A DNA stretch of 64,000 nt from positions 561,047-625,046 of the forward strand of contig NMRB01000081.1 of NCBI GenBank assembly GCA_002633025.1, written 5' to 3'. The DNA is from Notospermus geniculatus. Lineage: Eukaryota > Nemertea > Pilidiophora > Heteronemertea > Lineidae. The notes under the pieces are model-generated. The model was not told where the DNA came from. It was given only the letters and a program-made list of their open reading frames with translations, and did not search any database. Position numbers and translations under genes: made by a program. This document shows, in pieces, positions 24,008 through 35,600 of the stretch (position 1 is its first letter; each line of letters opens with the position of its first letter).

Positions 24008-24183
24008 CTTATACCGTCTTGGCCAAAGGGAGTCATCATGCTACAGTAATGTCCCACAGGTATAGCCAGCCTTGATGAGCAACCGTCTACCCCGGGGCCT
24101 GTAGCCCGGAGCAATCACTGTAACACCCCCGGGACAAACCCAGATCACCCCTTTCGGGGAGATCACGAGACGGTATAAAAACG
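24008..24183. other. Inverted-repeat-bounded segment ending in a TATA-like motif
   Basis: CTTATACCGTCT at about 24008 is inverted at about 24169 (AGACGGTATAA). The right arm creates TATAAAAA. GC-rich palindromic bits (CCCCGGGG) lie between. It may be a decayed element or a promoter-like region; neither is proven. Confidence 0.3.
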
Positions 24184-26278
24184 TACGGTCCTGAGTCAGG
24201 TTTGTTTTGATTTTTACGGTTGAATTATGTTATGACATGCCCCGATTCGGGACATGGCAGCGTTGCGGATGCTGAATACATTTTTCTTATCACAACATGA
24301 CACCTAAAAGACGACACATATCTCAAAAAAGACACACAGAACCCACTTTTTGAATAAAGTTCTTACCTGCCACGAATTTGAGTCTAGAGCAATGAATGAC
24401 ATGGATCCTGCGTGACTCTCTAAGCCTGCCTAGTTATGTTGACCCGCGAGTCGAGTTAGTCTGTGGCCGGATGGCTTCCCTCGGGGAGAAATCAGTTGTG
24501 GATACGGGGTCAGCGAAGCCGCGAGGAAAAGTTACACGACAGATCATAAAAGCTCTGCTCCTTCTTTACAACACATTGCTAGTAGCTGCAGTACAGTTTT
24601 CATGGCATATAAGAACGGTGAGATATCACTCATAATTCTAGCTGATTTAGATTCAAATTCGCCGATTGCCTCTCCCGGTGGATGGCCGTGATTGGTTGCG
24701 CAGCGCGCGGCGTAGTAAGAATGGGAGGCGCCTATCATGTGAAATCGACCCCGGCTTTGATACTGAATAATAAATATCAAGCACCAGAGGCGAGGCAGCC
24801 CCGATCGAGAGCAGAGCTTTGATACAGATGAAGCATTGGTTCATACTAGTGTAGTATTTAATGGTTTCATATGTATGAATTTGCTATGACATGGTGAATT
24901 TACTGCGAATTAAAGACGGTAATAATTACTGAGCAGCCTCAGTGGGTTTTGCGCTGGATTAGGCGCCCATAACGAAGATGTTTTAAATCCTTTGATAGTC
25001 CGTTGCAGTTGCGCTCTCAAGCGGAGTGGCCATTCTTCGGGGACAACACCCAAATTATTCGGGCCGTCGCATCTTTATAAATCAGCAGAATAGACTCACT
25101 GAATGCGACTATCAGGACAAATTAAGAAATTTGTTTTCCACAACTTTCTTCAATGCATCATATCCACCCACTGTATCCCATTTTTGGGCGATCGTGGGAT
25201 CAAATCCTCAAGTTGTTGTTGATGACATAAAGAAGGTCGTTTTCGGTAGGCTTGAAGTTTGAGAGAATCCCGTTCATACCGTTTAGGAGCTTCAAAGGCC
25301 TATGTTTGTATGGCCTTTGAATACGTAAGCTTTGTGGGACTGGCAGCTTCTATTGAGAGGAGAGGCCGGCATCTTTAATCGACACCGGGGAGCCGATCGT
25401 TCAGATAATCTCGCAAGTTTTTGTCCAAAAACCCGGCGGGCAAATATCTTACTGGCGCAGGAACAAAATGGCCATTATGGAAATGCTACTAGTTTTCTCT
25501 TTAAAGGAGCAATTTCGAGGAGAGAGCGCCCGGTTGACAATAAGAGTGGTTGGAGACTGAGAAAGATGGCTGGGAACAGCCAAAGATGTGAATATCTAAT
25601 TCTGGTGGTACAGATGCGGCTCAAGTAAGAACTGCCTTGGTGAAATAAGACTCTCCCGGCCGGCTGATGTTTGAGAGCGCGTCCCGCCCGGGGGAAACAG
25701 GCCACACTAATTTCTAGACTGACATATTTGATTTGAAAATTCCGTTAATTGATTTTCCGGCTAATTACCCAAGAAATGGGAGCCGAGAGTGTGTGACTGG
25801 GCGAGCGAGTCACTGCGAGCCAGGGTAGGAAATGTGAGGCGAGATGGCGCGCGGAGCACGCCTGTGGCCAGTCGCACTCCCGTACCAAACTAGTGTTTTT
25901 GTCGGTAAGATAGTAGACAAAATCACAAGGCTACGTGATACATTAATTACCAACCTAAAGACATTATCTTAGCTGGCTCAGCCATCACAGAAATGACTGG
26001 GGTGTTTACAACTTAAAGCCACAAACACGCAACCACGAGGATGCGCAGGACTCGAGGGGAAACGACTCGAAACTCCGTAATTTCTCAGCCGTGTGAAACG
26101 TAACATTATTCAACTCCGTGATCCCTCCGAGCTAATATTGATGCTCCATCAACTTCCGCTATGGTGTATCAAAGCTGCATCTCTATAGATGGCGGTAGGT
26201 GTCTCAGACAAAATCTAAGATTGGTACAGGAATCTCGTCATTGAGAAAGATGGCCACCTGCGAGCCGAGAACATTTTG
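24184..26278. other. Gene-free unique sequence, locally GC-rich
   Basis: Includes a GC-rich stretch around 25640-25700 (CCGGCCGGCTG, GTCCCGCCCGGGGG). The open frames at 24396-24635 and 25332-25628 have no recognised domain. No repeat family is identified. Confidence 0.45.
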
Positions 26279-26770
26279 GACACCAAAGATTTGTAATCTA
26301 GAGGGATTCAACTGAATACATGCCGATCAGATATGACTACGAGAGGGACACAAGACCTGGGGCCTGTTTCGTGAAGTGACTTTAAGCTAATGGTACCTTT
26401 AACCAAATGGAACATGCATTGAAATTAATGGTACCATTAGCTTAAAGTCACTTTATGAACAGGGGCCAGGAACACAGGTGACGGCCGAAGAACATTTTCC
26501 CTCTAGGCTGAAGGTTCATGGTTCACGATCATGTTGGTGATGATCTAGGGTTCTTCTACCGTAACTCCAAAGATGGTGGACACGAAAGATTTGTAATCTA
26601 GAGGGATTCAACTGAATACATGCCCATCAAATATGACTATGGGAGGGACACAAGACCTGGAACACAGGTGTCGGTCGAAGACCATTGGCTTTATTTTCCC
26701 TCTAGGCTGAAGGTTCATGGTATCACCATCATGTTGGTGATGATGGAGGCTTCTTCTACCGTAACTCTCT
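26279..26770. repeat. Local tandem duplication, two units, one interrupted by a MITE
   Basis: GATTTGTAATCTAGAGGGAT, ACACAAGACCTGG and CCCTCTAGGCTGAAGGTTCA occur in both units (26279-26574 and 26579-26770). Unit 1 is interrupted at GACCTGG by the MITE at 26359-26467; unit 2 reads GACCTGGAACACAGG and is the empty site. Confidence 0.85.
26359..26467. mobile_element. Foldback MITE, GGGACCTGTTTC family, copy 2
   Basis: Ends GGGGCCTGTTTCGTGAAGTG and CACTTTATGAACAGGGGCC; related to 21525-21633. The empty paralogous site at about 26668 shows it arrived after the local duplication. Confidence 0.85.
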
Positions 26771-28265
26771 CGGCTCACAGTCAAAACAACTCAGTACAAC
26801 TGACATAGGTAAAATGTTCAGCACTCTGCCCTGCGACATGACTAAGGACTGGACATGACCGATATCTCCTCCCAGTAGATGACCACTTCATACCGGGAGA
26901 GTGACCATCAACCGGCGCCGCAGAAACCCTCGCCAGGCTCGTTAGGTGAAAATGCCCTCACATAATATCCCTCTTGCGTCTCACCTCATCAAAAAAGCGC
27001 TATCCCACTCTGATGATGATGTGGCAACTTGCCGCAAGGATCACGTAATTAACATGTCATCGCTCGTCCTCGTCGCGTTCACGGCTCGATCAGAGTTGGT
27101 TACGGGGGATGCAAGAGTAGAAAAACCTAGTATTGCTTCTGGATAAATTTTTAACTCGTACGAGATCAAACGGCAGCTCATCTCCGATGAACCGAGCAGA
27201 ATGTCGATTTATGATGAGATGTTTTTTTTGCCAGGATCTTCTGGTATGCGCGCGGGCTGCATGTGGCGGGTGCAATCTAAAGGTTCTTAACAACTTTGCA
27301 TCGTTCCCAAAAAAACAAGCCACTTCACCAAATGTTGCATCCCAGCGTTTTTGATTGCACGCAGATCGCAACTCAGAAGGTAATTGGTCCAAAAAGGGTT
27401 TGGTGGTATTGATGTTGATTGGTGATACGTTGTTTACAATTGGAGTATCACAGCAACGGTTTGACGTCGCCATAAAAACTAGCTTTGCCAAACTCAAGGT
27501 TTCGCTGAATAGAGTCAGTGCTTGTAGGCCAAATTGCAATTTTGCAAGTAAACAAACGACTGGGAAAATAATCATAGGCATTAGGACCCAGAGAAGCAAA
27601 AATTCAGCGATTAGCTAATTGGTAACGGTACAGTCCTGCGACAAAAGCCTCAGGCGGGACGAAATCAACGAACTAATCGAAACAAATCTATTGGCGCTAC
27701 ATCTCTCAGCGTTCAGCATTCATTTCTCAAGTATGTGGAGAAAACATCATGTCGACACGGGTGTTCTTGGGTGCAACATAGCCTATCTGCAGTATATTAC
27801 AGTGAATGAAGCAAGACGCCCTTAAAACGCTCGTAAATTACGCTCAGTTGACAAGTTTAAGGAGAAAACTCCATCGGCTCCATTGGTTTTTCTTTTCGCA
27901 TCCAGCGTATCAGTAATGCATAAACAACTGAACCTCATCATGTATGTTTTGTTGATTTCTGTGCACCTTAACGTCTAGTTCTGTATTTTTCCAAATAAAC
28001 ACGACGGTGGGAGCTATTTTGGGCCGTCCTGCATATACTGAACGAGTGGAAACATTATTTGGCCATCTCTGCGGGTGCGTTTCCCGTACCGATGTAATAT
28101 TTTTCACTGCCCCCGTTTGCCAATGGCCCCCAACAAGAGATTGACGGATTAAGCCGCAACGTGACAATGGGGGAGTCACTGGTAAATATGTCCCTCTGTT
28201 TTTGAGTGTCCGCCACACATAAATCAGGCACTGGTATACGAGAGGAATTATCATTCTGATCATTA
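26771..28265. other. Unrepetitive sequence with the longest non-repeat open frame
   Basis: A 169-codon minus-strand frame spans 27090-27599, with a hydrophobic N-terminal half and no recognised domain; plus-strand frames cover much of the same interval. Open frames on both strands in one place argue against a real gene, as does the lack of any flanking exon I can identify. A second minus-strand frame (27910-28314) runs into the palindrome that follows. Confidence 0.4.
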
Positions 28266-28460
28266 AGCAGGCCTCACACGAGGACGGTTCTGACGGCGGT
28301 TCAGCACGGTTCAATAGGGAGGTTTAGAAATCAAGCGATAAATGCAATATAAAATCCGGTTAATGTGTAGTATGAAAAATAAAGTTATCGTTTGATTTCT
28401 AAACCTTCCTATTGAACCGTGCTGAACCGCCGTCAGAACCGTCCTCGTGTGAAGCCTGCT
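28266..28460. mobile_element. Nested palindromes: GGGAGG MITE inside a 51-bp-arm palindrome
   Basis: The outer arms 28266-28316 and 28410-28460 are inverted copies with one mismatch in 51 bp (AGCAGGC, CACACGAGGACGGTTCTGAC, GGCGGTTCAGCACGGTTCAA, TA). The inner 93 bp (28317-28409) is a GGGAGG-family MITE flanked by TA on each side. Removing it leaves TTCAATATTGAA, a perfect centre for the outer palindrome. The simplest reading is a TA-targeting insertion exactly at the dyad. Confidence 0.9.
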
Positions 28461-29353
28461 TTACACCGGGACCACTCTAGTGGGAGAGATGATGGCCTTC
28501 CGGATAATTGCCAACACTCAGAATCATGGTAAAGAAACATACTTTTGCGGCATGGGGGCGGGGCGCCGCTTGAGGTCCCCCTCTGTTTCTGTCTCAGACA
28601 CTCCTCCAGACCCAATACCCTCTTACCCTCTTACCAGACCCAATACCCTCTTATGTTACACATAGCAAGGTCTTATTTGACGCTCACGCGATGCCAGGGA
28701 AATGTTCTCAACGTCCATCGCACACTGAGAAGTAGTGGAAGAAATGAAGAAATTCTTTACTGTAACTTGAAATATCTATCAGGAAGGTTGTAAATTATAA
28801 CAAACAAATTATTAACCTCAGTTTGCTAAACAATTTGTTCACTGATGAATTTACGACCGTAACTTTTTCAGCGTTATCAGCGAACGCGGACGACTTAAAC
28901 GAGTCTCGTCTGCCCGGTAATCGTCGAGTCGAGTACCGAGAAATTTATTACGGAATATAATCGCTGATGGAAGTAGTTTGTTGAAAACTACAAGTAATCA
29001 AGGAAATATTTATGGCCAAATTTATCAGATGTGATAACAAGGCCTATTATTTAGGCCTTTCTCGTTATGCAGGTAGAGAACTTCTTGAGAACTCCCCAAA
29101 CTCCCCAAACTACATGTACAGTATATTGGACACTGCATACTGTCAATATTGGTTTCAGTGCATCAAAGTACTTGTTTCTCATGTATTTTTCATCCCGATT
29201 TTTCAAATCTTAGCCGAAAGAAAACCTCAACATGTTCAGCAGTTCTAGTCCATTGCCATGTACGTACATGTACAATAAGTGCCTCAAGTAGGCTACACAG
29301 CATCATTTTTGCTTTAAATAGGAAGTAAACGTTGGTAAATACAACGTCTTGGA
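28461..29353. other. Gene-free unique sequence
   Basis: A short repeat CCCAATACCCTCTTA occurs twice near 28610-28655. No coding feature is recognised. TACATGTA lies near 29111 and 29263. Confidence 0.5.
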
Positions 29354-30246
29354 CCCAGATGATCTTGTCCTCTTGCAACCCAGTTGATGTTTATTTCACA
29401 GTAACAACGGTAAACCTTGTTTTACGATTACGTGTTCATTCACACTTCATCACATATACACCCCCAGTGGTCATGGCATAGATCAACAATGAAATTGATC
29501 CTGCAAACTAAGTTCAAAACGGCGATGCTCGACATAACTAAAGTCCACAAAAAATTGTTGGTAAGACAAGTAGTTTTCATCGTGAGATTTTCGTCAGGAG
29601 GTAATTTTTTACTGCACTATCCCCCAAGGAACGGTATTAAAACCGATGCACTCAGCTAAAAGAAAAAAGCGGGTGTGAGAAACCCACTGAGCCAGAATCA
29701 TCCTGTGAGAAATTAATCATATTTTGCCCCGGTCTGGAAAGATCGAGCGAAAAATCGTAGCCCTTCGTAAAAGTTTTATCCATTCTTTTCGACGTGTTTT
29801 CTGTAGTTTTACCCGAGTCATTAAACGAATTGATACGGTTTACATTGATTAAAATGTGCATTTCAATCCGTCGATCGATTTTCGTTAAACCGCAGTAACC
29901 GCAAACCTCGTCCGGGCGAAGTCGAACGGCGATATCTATAATTTGATCTGAGTTAAATACGCTTGATTAAAATTCCTCGTGGTGTTCCCGACAGCTGACA
30001 AGAAATCACATAATTAAGGAGGCTTCTCCTCGCATCTTTCACGCTCTTTTGCAGAATTTTCGTCTCATTTTGCTAGCGAAATCGGCAATGTTATGGCGCA
30101 CTAGGATCCGATTTCGGCCCATTCGTCACCCAGCAAGTCTCCGAGGTGTCAACTGATTTGGTTGTTGCTCAAATTAAAGGGTCTGTCATCACGTTAATTA
30201 TTCCACGTTAAAAAGTGATTTCGGAAGAATTTTTTCACCACACAGC
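29354..30246. repeat. Duplicated block D4, copy 1 (probable allele)
   Basis: Matches 30248-31144 across its whole length, with about four substitutions and one 6-bp indel by eye. The indel is TA at 29509-29510 against TACATGTA at 30403-30410. The second copy begins directly after the N at 30247. Low divergence and complex sequence make the right half (from about 29690) a candidate conserved non-coding region. Confidence 0.92.
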
Positions 30247-30247
30247 N

Positions 30248-31144
30248 CCCAGATGATCTTGTCCTCTTGCAACCCAGTTGATGTTTATTTCACAGTAACA
30301 ACGGTAAACCTTGTTTTACGATTACGTGTTCATTCACACTTCATCACATATACACCCCCAGTGGTCATGGCATAGATCAACAATGAAATTGATCCTGCAA
30401 ACTACATGTAAGTTCAAAACGGCGATGCTCGACATAACTAAAGTCCACAAAAAATTGTTGGTAAGACAAGTAGTTTTCATCGTGAGATTTTCGTCAGGAG
30501 GTAATTTTTTACTGCACTATCCCCCAAGGAACGGTATTAAATCCAATGCACTCAGCTAAAAGAAAAAAGCGGGTGTGAGAAACCCACTGAGCCAGAATCA
30601 TCCTGTGAGAAATTAATCATATTTTGCCCCGGTCTGGAAAGATCGAGCGAAAAATCGTAGCCCTTCGTAAAAGTTTTATCCATTCTTTTCGATGTGTTTT
30701 CTGTAGTTTTACCCGAGTCATTAAACGAATTGATACGGTTTACATTGATTAAAATGTGCATTTCAATCCGTCGATCGATTTTCGTTAAACCGCAGTAACC
30801 GCAAACCTCGTCCGGGCGAAGTCGAACGGCGATATCTATAATTTGATCTGAGTTAAATACGCTTGATTAAAATTCCTCGTGGTGTTCCCGACAGCTGACA
30901 AGAAATCACATAATTAAGGAGGCTTCTCCTCGCATCTTTCACGCTCTTTTGCAGAATTTTCGTCTCATTTTGCTAGCGAAATCGGCAATGTTATGGCGCA
31001 CTAGGATCCGATTTCGGCCCATTCGTCACCCAGCAAGTCTTCGAGGTGTCAACTGATTTGGTTGTTGCTCAAATTAAAGGGTCTGTCATCACGTTAATTA
31101 TTCCACGTTAAAAAGTGATTTCGGAAGAATTTTTTCACCACACA
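30248..31144. repeat. Duplicated block D4, copy 2
   Basis: Second version of 29354-30246, continuing past it into unique sequence. The paired short frames at 29417/30311 and 29652/30552 persist only because the copies are nearly identical; one carries the 6-bp insertion. Confidence 0.92.
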
Positions 31145-31191
31145 GCCCAATTTTGCCTTTAAAAAGGCTCATTGAACTATTACATATCACA

Positions 31192-31780
31192 TAGGCCTTT
31201 TTACACGGCGCGGGTGCGTTCGGGATCGAGACTAGATCGAGGAGTTACCTGTATTTTTCCCCGTGTAAAAGCGAAACAACTACTGACCTCCACCTTCCTC
31301 GGGCCAGTTCAGTAGGCCGCGTGAGTCTCGGGAAGGTGGAGGTAGGTGCAGGCCGGTAATATTCTCTCGTGTAAAGCGAACCGACCTCCACCGGCCTCGT
31401 GCGGGATTGAGCATGCTACCTGAGTGCAGGGGCGGATCCAGGGGGGGTGTCCAGGGTGTCCGGACACCCGCCCTTTTGCTTAGGGTGCCCTTTTTTGAAG
31501 AGTGCATGTTTTCAAAATGTGTTGCTTTTAGCTGAACTGGGTGTTTTAATTGCCCAATAGTGTCCATTAGGAGCCTCAAGGGGCATCTGCGGTAGTCCCG
31601 ACTCCTTGAAGACAACATTGTGCTGCTTGTCTTCCTGGTCTANACGAACCGACCTCGAACTAGATCGAGGCGGGTTACCGAACCCGCACCGTGTAAAAGC
31701 GATCAATCCATCCTGAACCGAACCCGCCCGAGGAGGGTGGAGGTAGGTTTCCTCGAACCCGCAACGTGTAAAAAGGCCTA
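31192..31780. mobile_element. Harbinger-like element with TAGGCCTTTTTACACG ends
   Basis: TAGGCCTTTTTACACGGCGC and the inverse CGTGTAAAAAGGCCTA bound 589 bp. Internal copies of the motif (CGTGTAAAAGCG) and repeated AACCCGC and GATCGAGG segments occur. TA flanks the GG...CC ends. A piece resembling the common GGGGCGGATCCAGGGGGG terminus of hAT-type elements lies at about 31431, and a single N interrupts at 31643. Confidence 0.7.
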
Positions 31781-32410
31781 TACAGGCCTAAAGAGCTTAC
31801 GGCCAAATCTACCCCTATCACCTTCATTTGACATTGCTTTTCAATATAAAGGTTAAGGTACAGTTGGGTCCACTCTACCATTCACTTGTACACAATGTAT
31901 AATTATTGTAGACGAGCCCGTTTATTCTAAAACAACTGAAAGTGATGTTCGAAGGCCTCATTCAAGTGTTTCGACAACAATACCAGAGGAACCATAATGC
32001 TATATAGCCGGTAGGGAATGATACATCTATACACGTACATTGTCTGTCTTATATCATTCAGGTAAGATGGAGCGATTGACGAAAAATTCTTTGACAGTTC
32101 CCAAATCAAATACTCTGTACAAACCCTGAGAAACACAGTTGTACGAGTTATCTTTCTAGCAAAACGGAAATATAACAGTCAATTCCCCCGTTTTTCAGCA
32201 TAGATGTTTTACTATTATCATTTGGGGCCCAAATAAATGTCACTGAAATGACTGCGCGATAGCCCTTAGAGCACTGATGTGAATTGACTACTATCATTGA
32301 CTGTTGCTTCTGTACGAATGTACGTATCATGTAACTTCCAATACAACATATAACCGACGAAATCTACAGTGAAACCCTGCTTCTATTTGAATTATTCCGC
32401 TAAATGGAGC
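31781..32410. other. Gene-free unique sequence
   Basis: Nothing supported. Confidence 0.5.
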
Positions 32411-32656
32411 AAGAAATAAAAGTGGAAAATAAGAAGTGGGAAATTTTAGAATTTTGCGCTAATTTTCAATTTCTCGAATTGGGAGAACATTTTTTCCCAT
32501 TTTAAGAAATTTTCTTAAAATGACATGGCATTTTGTCTGATTTTTTCGGGTGATATTTCTCAAAATGGGGAAACATTTTCTCCCAATTCGAGAAATTGAA
32601 AATTCGCGCAAAATTGCAAAATTCCCCACTTCTTATTTTCCACTTTTTTATTTCTT
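32411..32656. mobile_element. Long foldback MITE, AAGTGGAAAATAAG family, copy 1
   Basis: Ends AAGAAATAAAAGTGGAAAAT and ATTTTCCACTTTTTTATTTC are inverted, and inversion continues through CAATTTCTCGAATTGGGAGA against TCTCCCAATTCGAGAAATTG and a TTTCCCATTTT/AAAATGGGGAA pair, so nearly all 246 bp can fold. Copies occur in both haplotype blocks at 48493 and 59502. Confidence 0.9.
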
Positions 32657-35600
32657 TACTCCCTTGCTAGTACATGTCGAAGCCAATAAAGATAGACAGC
32701 ATTACAAATTATAAACACAATTAACCTCCAAAGAAAATGAAGTCCGCCGCTACCACCAATTCTCATGCATCTTCCTTAACACATTTTTCAAATCCTGCCT
32801 TTCAACAAAAAAATGTTTATGTTTCTTAAGAGAAGAGCGTGCAAAAAAATCAGAATCTCAGGCAGAGACAATAGGAAGGACATCGCCAGCCAGGTTGAGA
32901 AATCCTTTGTCAGTAATGTCCTTGGAACTTTGTAAATAACAACCGAACATCCTATCGTATTTCAGATAATCGACTTACGGCGTCCTTGAAATCGGCCTCA
33001 TTTTTCCATACGAACATATAGCATTACATCCTATGATATTTCTGTTTAAATGGTATCAAAAATGTCCACTGCCCTCGAACTCAGATTCAGAAAGTACATG
33101 GACATGAAGTATCTTTTTTAACAAGGGTTTCCTTTTTTAAGAAACGGGCGTTTGTTGTTGGTACTGAAGCTTTCAAAAAGAAAAGAGTGATAAAGCAAAG
33201 GACAAGTCTGCCCGCAGCGAAATTCTGAAAAACGTACTTGTCAATTTAAATAGTTGTGTTGTTTCTGGAAGGCCATGGATATCTTTCTTTAGACACAATT
33301 GCAATCGTGCGGCTCCCTTTCCCAAAGCAGTGCCACTAACTCACCTAGTCTAGGTGAGTTCGAAAGGGGTCCTATCAGGTCCATGTTAATTTAATCCCCA
33401 AAAACAATAGTCATATTTTGGATACAGAGAATAAGTCCAATCGCTTCATCTTTCTTCAGAAAATTGATAGGCCTAGAGTTGGAAAGGGTTTAGAAATCGT
33501 GAGGTTTTTAAAGGAATGATATAGGAAGGTAATCCCGGGTTCAATTTTCAAAACACGCCTCCAGATATGCCAGAGACCTCAGCTGATGTCATGTCTACAG
33601 TTAAGACAACACCAGGGAGCGTTTCCACAAAGTCCCAACTGGAAGAAAGCAGACCTTTTCAGAGCAAAAAGGAAACAAGACAACTTCGAAGCTTATTCAG
33701 CGTTCTACCGGAGACTGCAACAGCCATACCTTGCTGGCGTCAATGATGCAGTGATAAAACAAGATGTCTCACTCACGCCTCGGCGACTAGAACCCTTCAT
33801 AAGTCACGACCAAAGTGACAAAGTGCCCTTAAGAAACATGCGTTATGTCAAGAAAATCACATCACGTCACTTGGTCGCCAGCGCAAATAATGACAAGTTT
33901 ATGTAAGGAGTGATGCAGAGAGGTAGCCTGCAGTAGCACCTCAATTTATGGGACAAACGCGGCGCTCCAAGTCACAATTACAACACAATCTTAACGGTTG
34001 TGTATTCGCCGCCTTCCACCACCTTCTGATGGTAAATACAGCCTGTCAACTAAGTTTCCCTCCTCCTTTCCGGAGAGTGATCAAACCGTAATGGCCGCCA
34101 TGATGGCCGCTGTCAACGCAGGCTATAGATTGTGTTTGTTTTATCCCACCATGAAAGGGACAAGCCAAGTGGAAGCGATTGCGCTTTGGTAACCTCTGTA
34201 CCTCGGGGCAGCCATCGCTCTGACCTCTCAAGCAGAAACATCTCAATAAATAATCTAGACTAGTAATAAACCAAGGCGGATGGAACACTTGGATGAAACT
34301 GTAATCAGTTATGGTAGTAATACATGGGATAAAGATGTATCGTGAAGATGTGACGGCTTGATACAATCATTCATGCCGTTTTACGGAGAATTGAATAAAA
34401 TGATTTCATTTCCTTTCAGGTGTTTTGTTTAGTTCGAATGAGCGGTGACGGTAGCGCCCTAATGGCAAATTGCATTAACCATCCTCTTTTAGCACTCCGA
34501 TGTTGTCTGCTGCGATAGTAAATATACTGGGGGATAAACAGGCTGGCACCCCTTTGGTATATGTTATGCGTGTGTGCGATAATTATCTTGCCAACGCAGT
34601 GAGGCATTGCTAAATGCAAGTTACTTCAAATGTCAGCTATTAATTTTCGGGACTGCCCCTAGTGTAAGGTGGCAGAACTAAGGGAATCGTACCTGGCCGA
34701 CATAGAAGTATCTCATCGATGCAGCATTGGCTTTGCCACCACATGTCCCTATCAGCCACCCCACGTCAGCATCGCTGGTCGCGGTTGATGTGGACGTCCG
34801 TACACCCAGTTTCCTACCGTCTGTTGGAATTTTTCATGGTTTATCCGTCCAATGCCGATGGATGTTGCCCACCTTGATCGAATCATGTTTACATGGATAA
34901 GAGCAATTTTAAGTTTATAGATCTACGTTTTGGTCAGAGACAAGAAAATGAAACAGAACTGGGCCAACGCTGTCCACGACAACCACAATAGAAAGTATGT
35001 AAGAGAAAACGATGGAGGCCTGTTGCAGAGGGTTTCTATTTCGGATTCTAAAACTTGGTAAACTTTCGTGTATTTCTTTGGTACGCGTATATATCGGAGG
35101 CGGGATGTCTCCCAATCAGCTAAGGGTGTCTGGATGCCGAACGAGCGGATAGCGACTGGTTCTACCGCCGTGATCTAATATCTGCATTTATCTTATATCT
35201 GCACCACCTTGGGCACTTTCCATACCAGTCTTTTGATCTCGCAAATTATTCTAATAGCAAAATAATGACGGTGTCTTTTAGCCATGACAAGGGGAAGCGA
35301 GCGGAGGACCTCTTCACTGGGGTAAAGTGGCGGCGCTAATTCAGAATTAGCTCCGCGGACAAAAGTAGCCTTCTGTAACGCAATCTGCATAAGATCGAGT
35401 ACCCTGTTCAGGAATGTCAAGGGGTTTTTACACCAATTATCCCATGATGATAGAGATAAAAAATAAGAGAGGAAGTCAGATTTTTTTCTCTTCATTATCT
35501 TATTATTTTGTAGCGTAATGATGGAAAGACGTCACAGCCACATTTGCCAGGGGGCGCTTAGAGTGACTGGTGTCTTCATCTCTTTGCCTCTGACATGATG

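Noticed and set aside
27090-27599. 169-codon minus-strand frame with a hydrophobic N-terminal half
   Set aside because: Overlapping plus-strand frames are also open, no domain or exon context is seen, and there is no second copy to compare.
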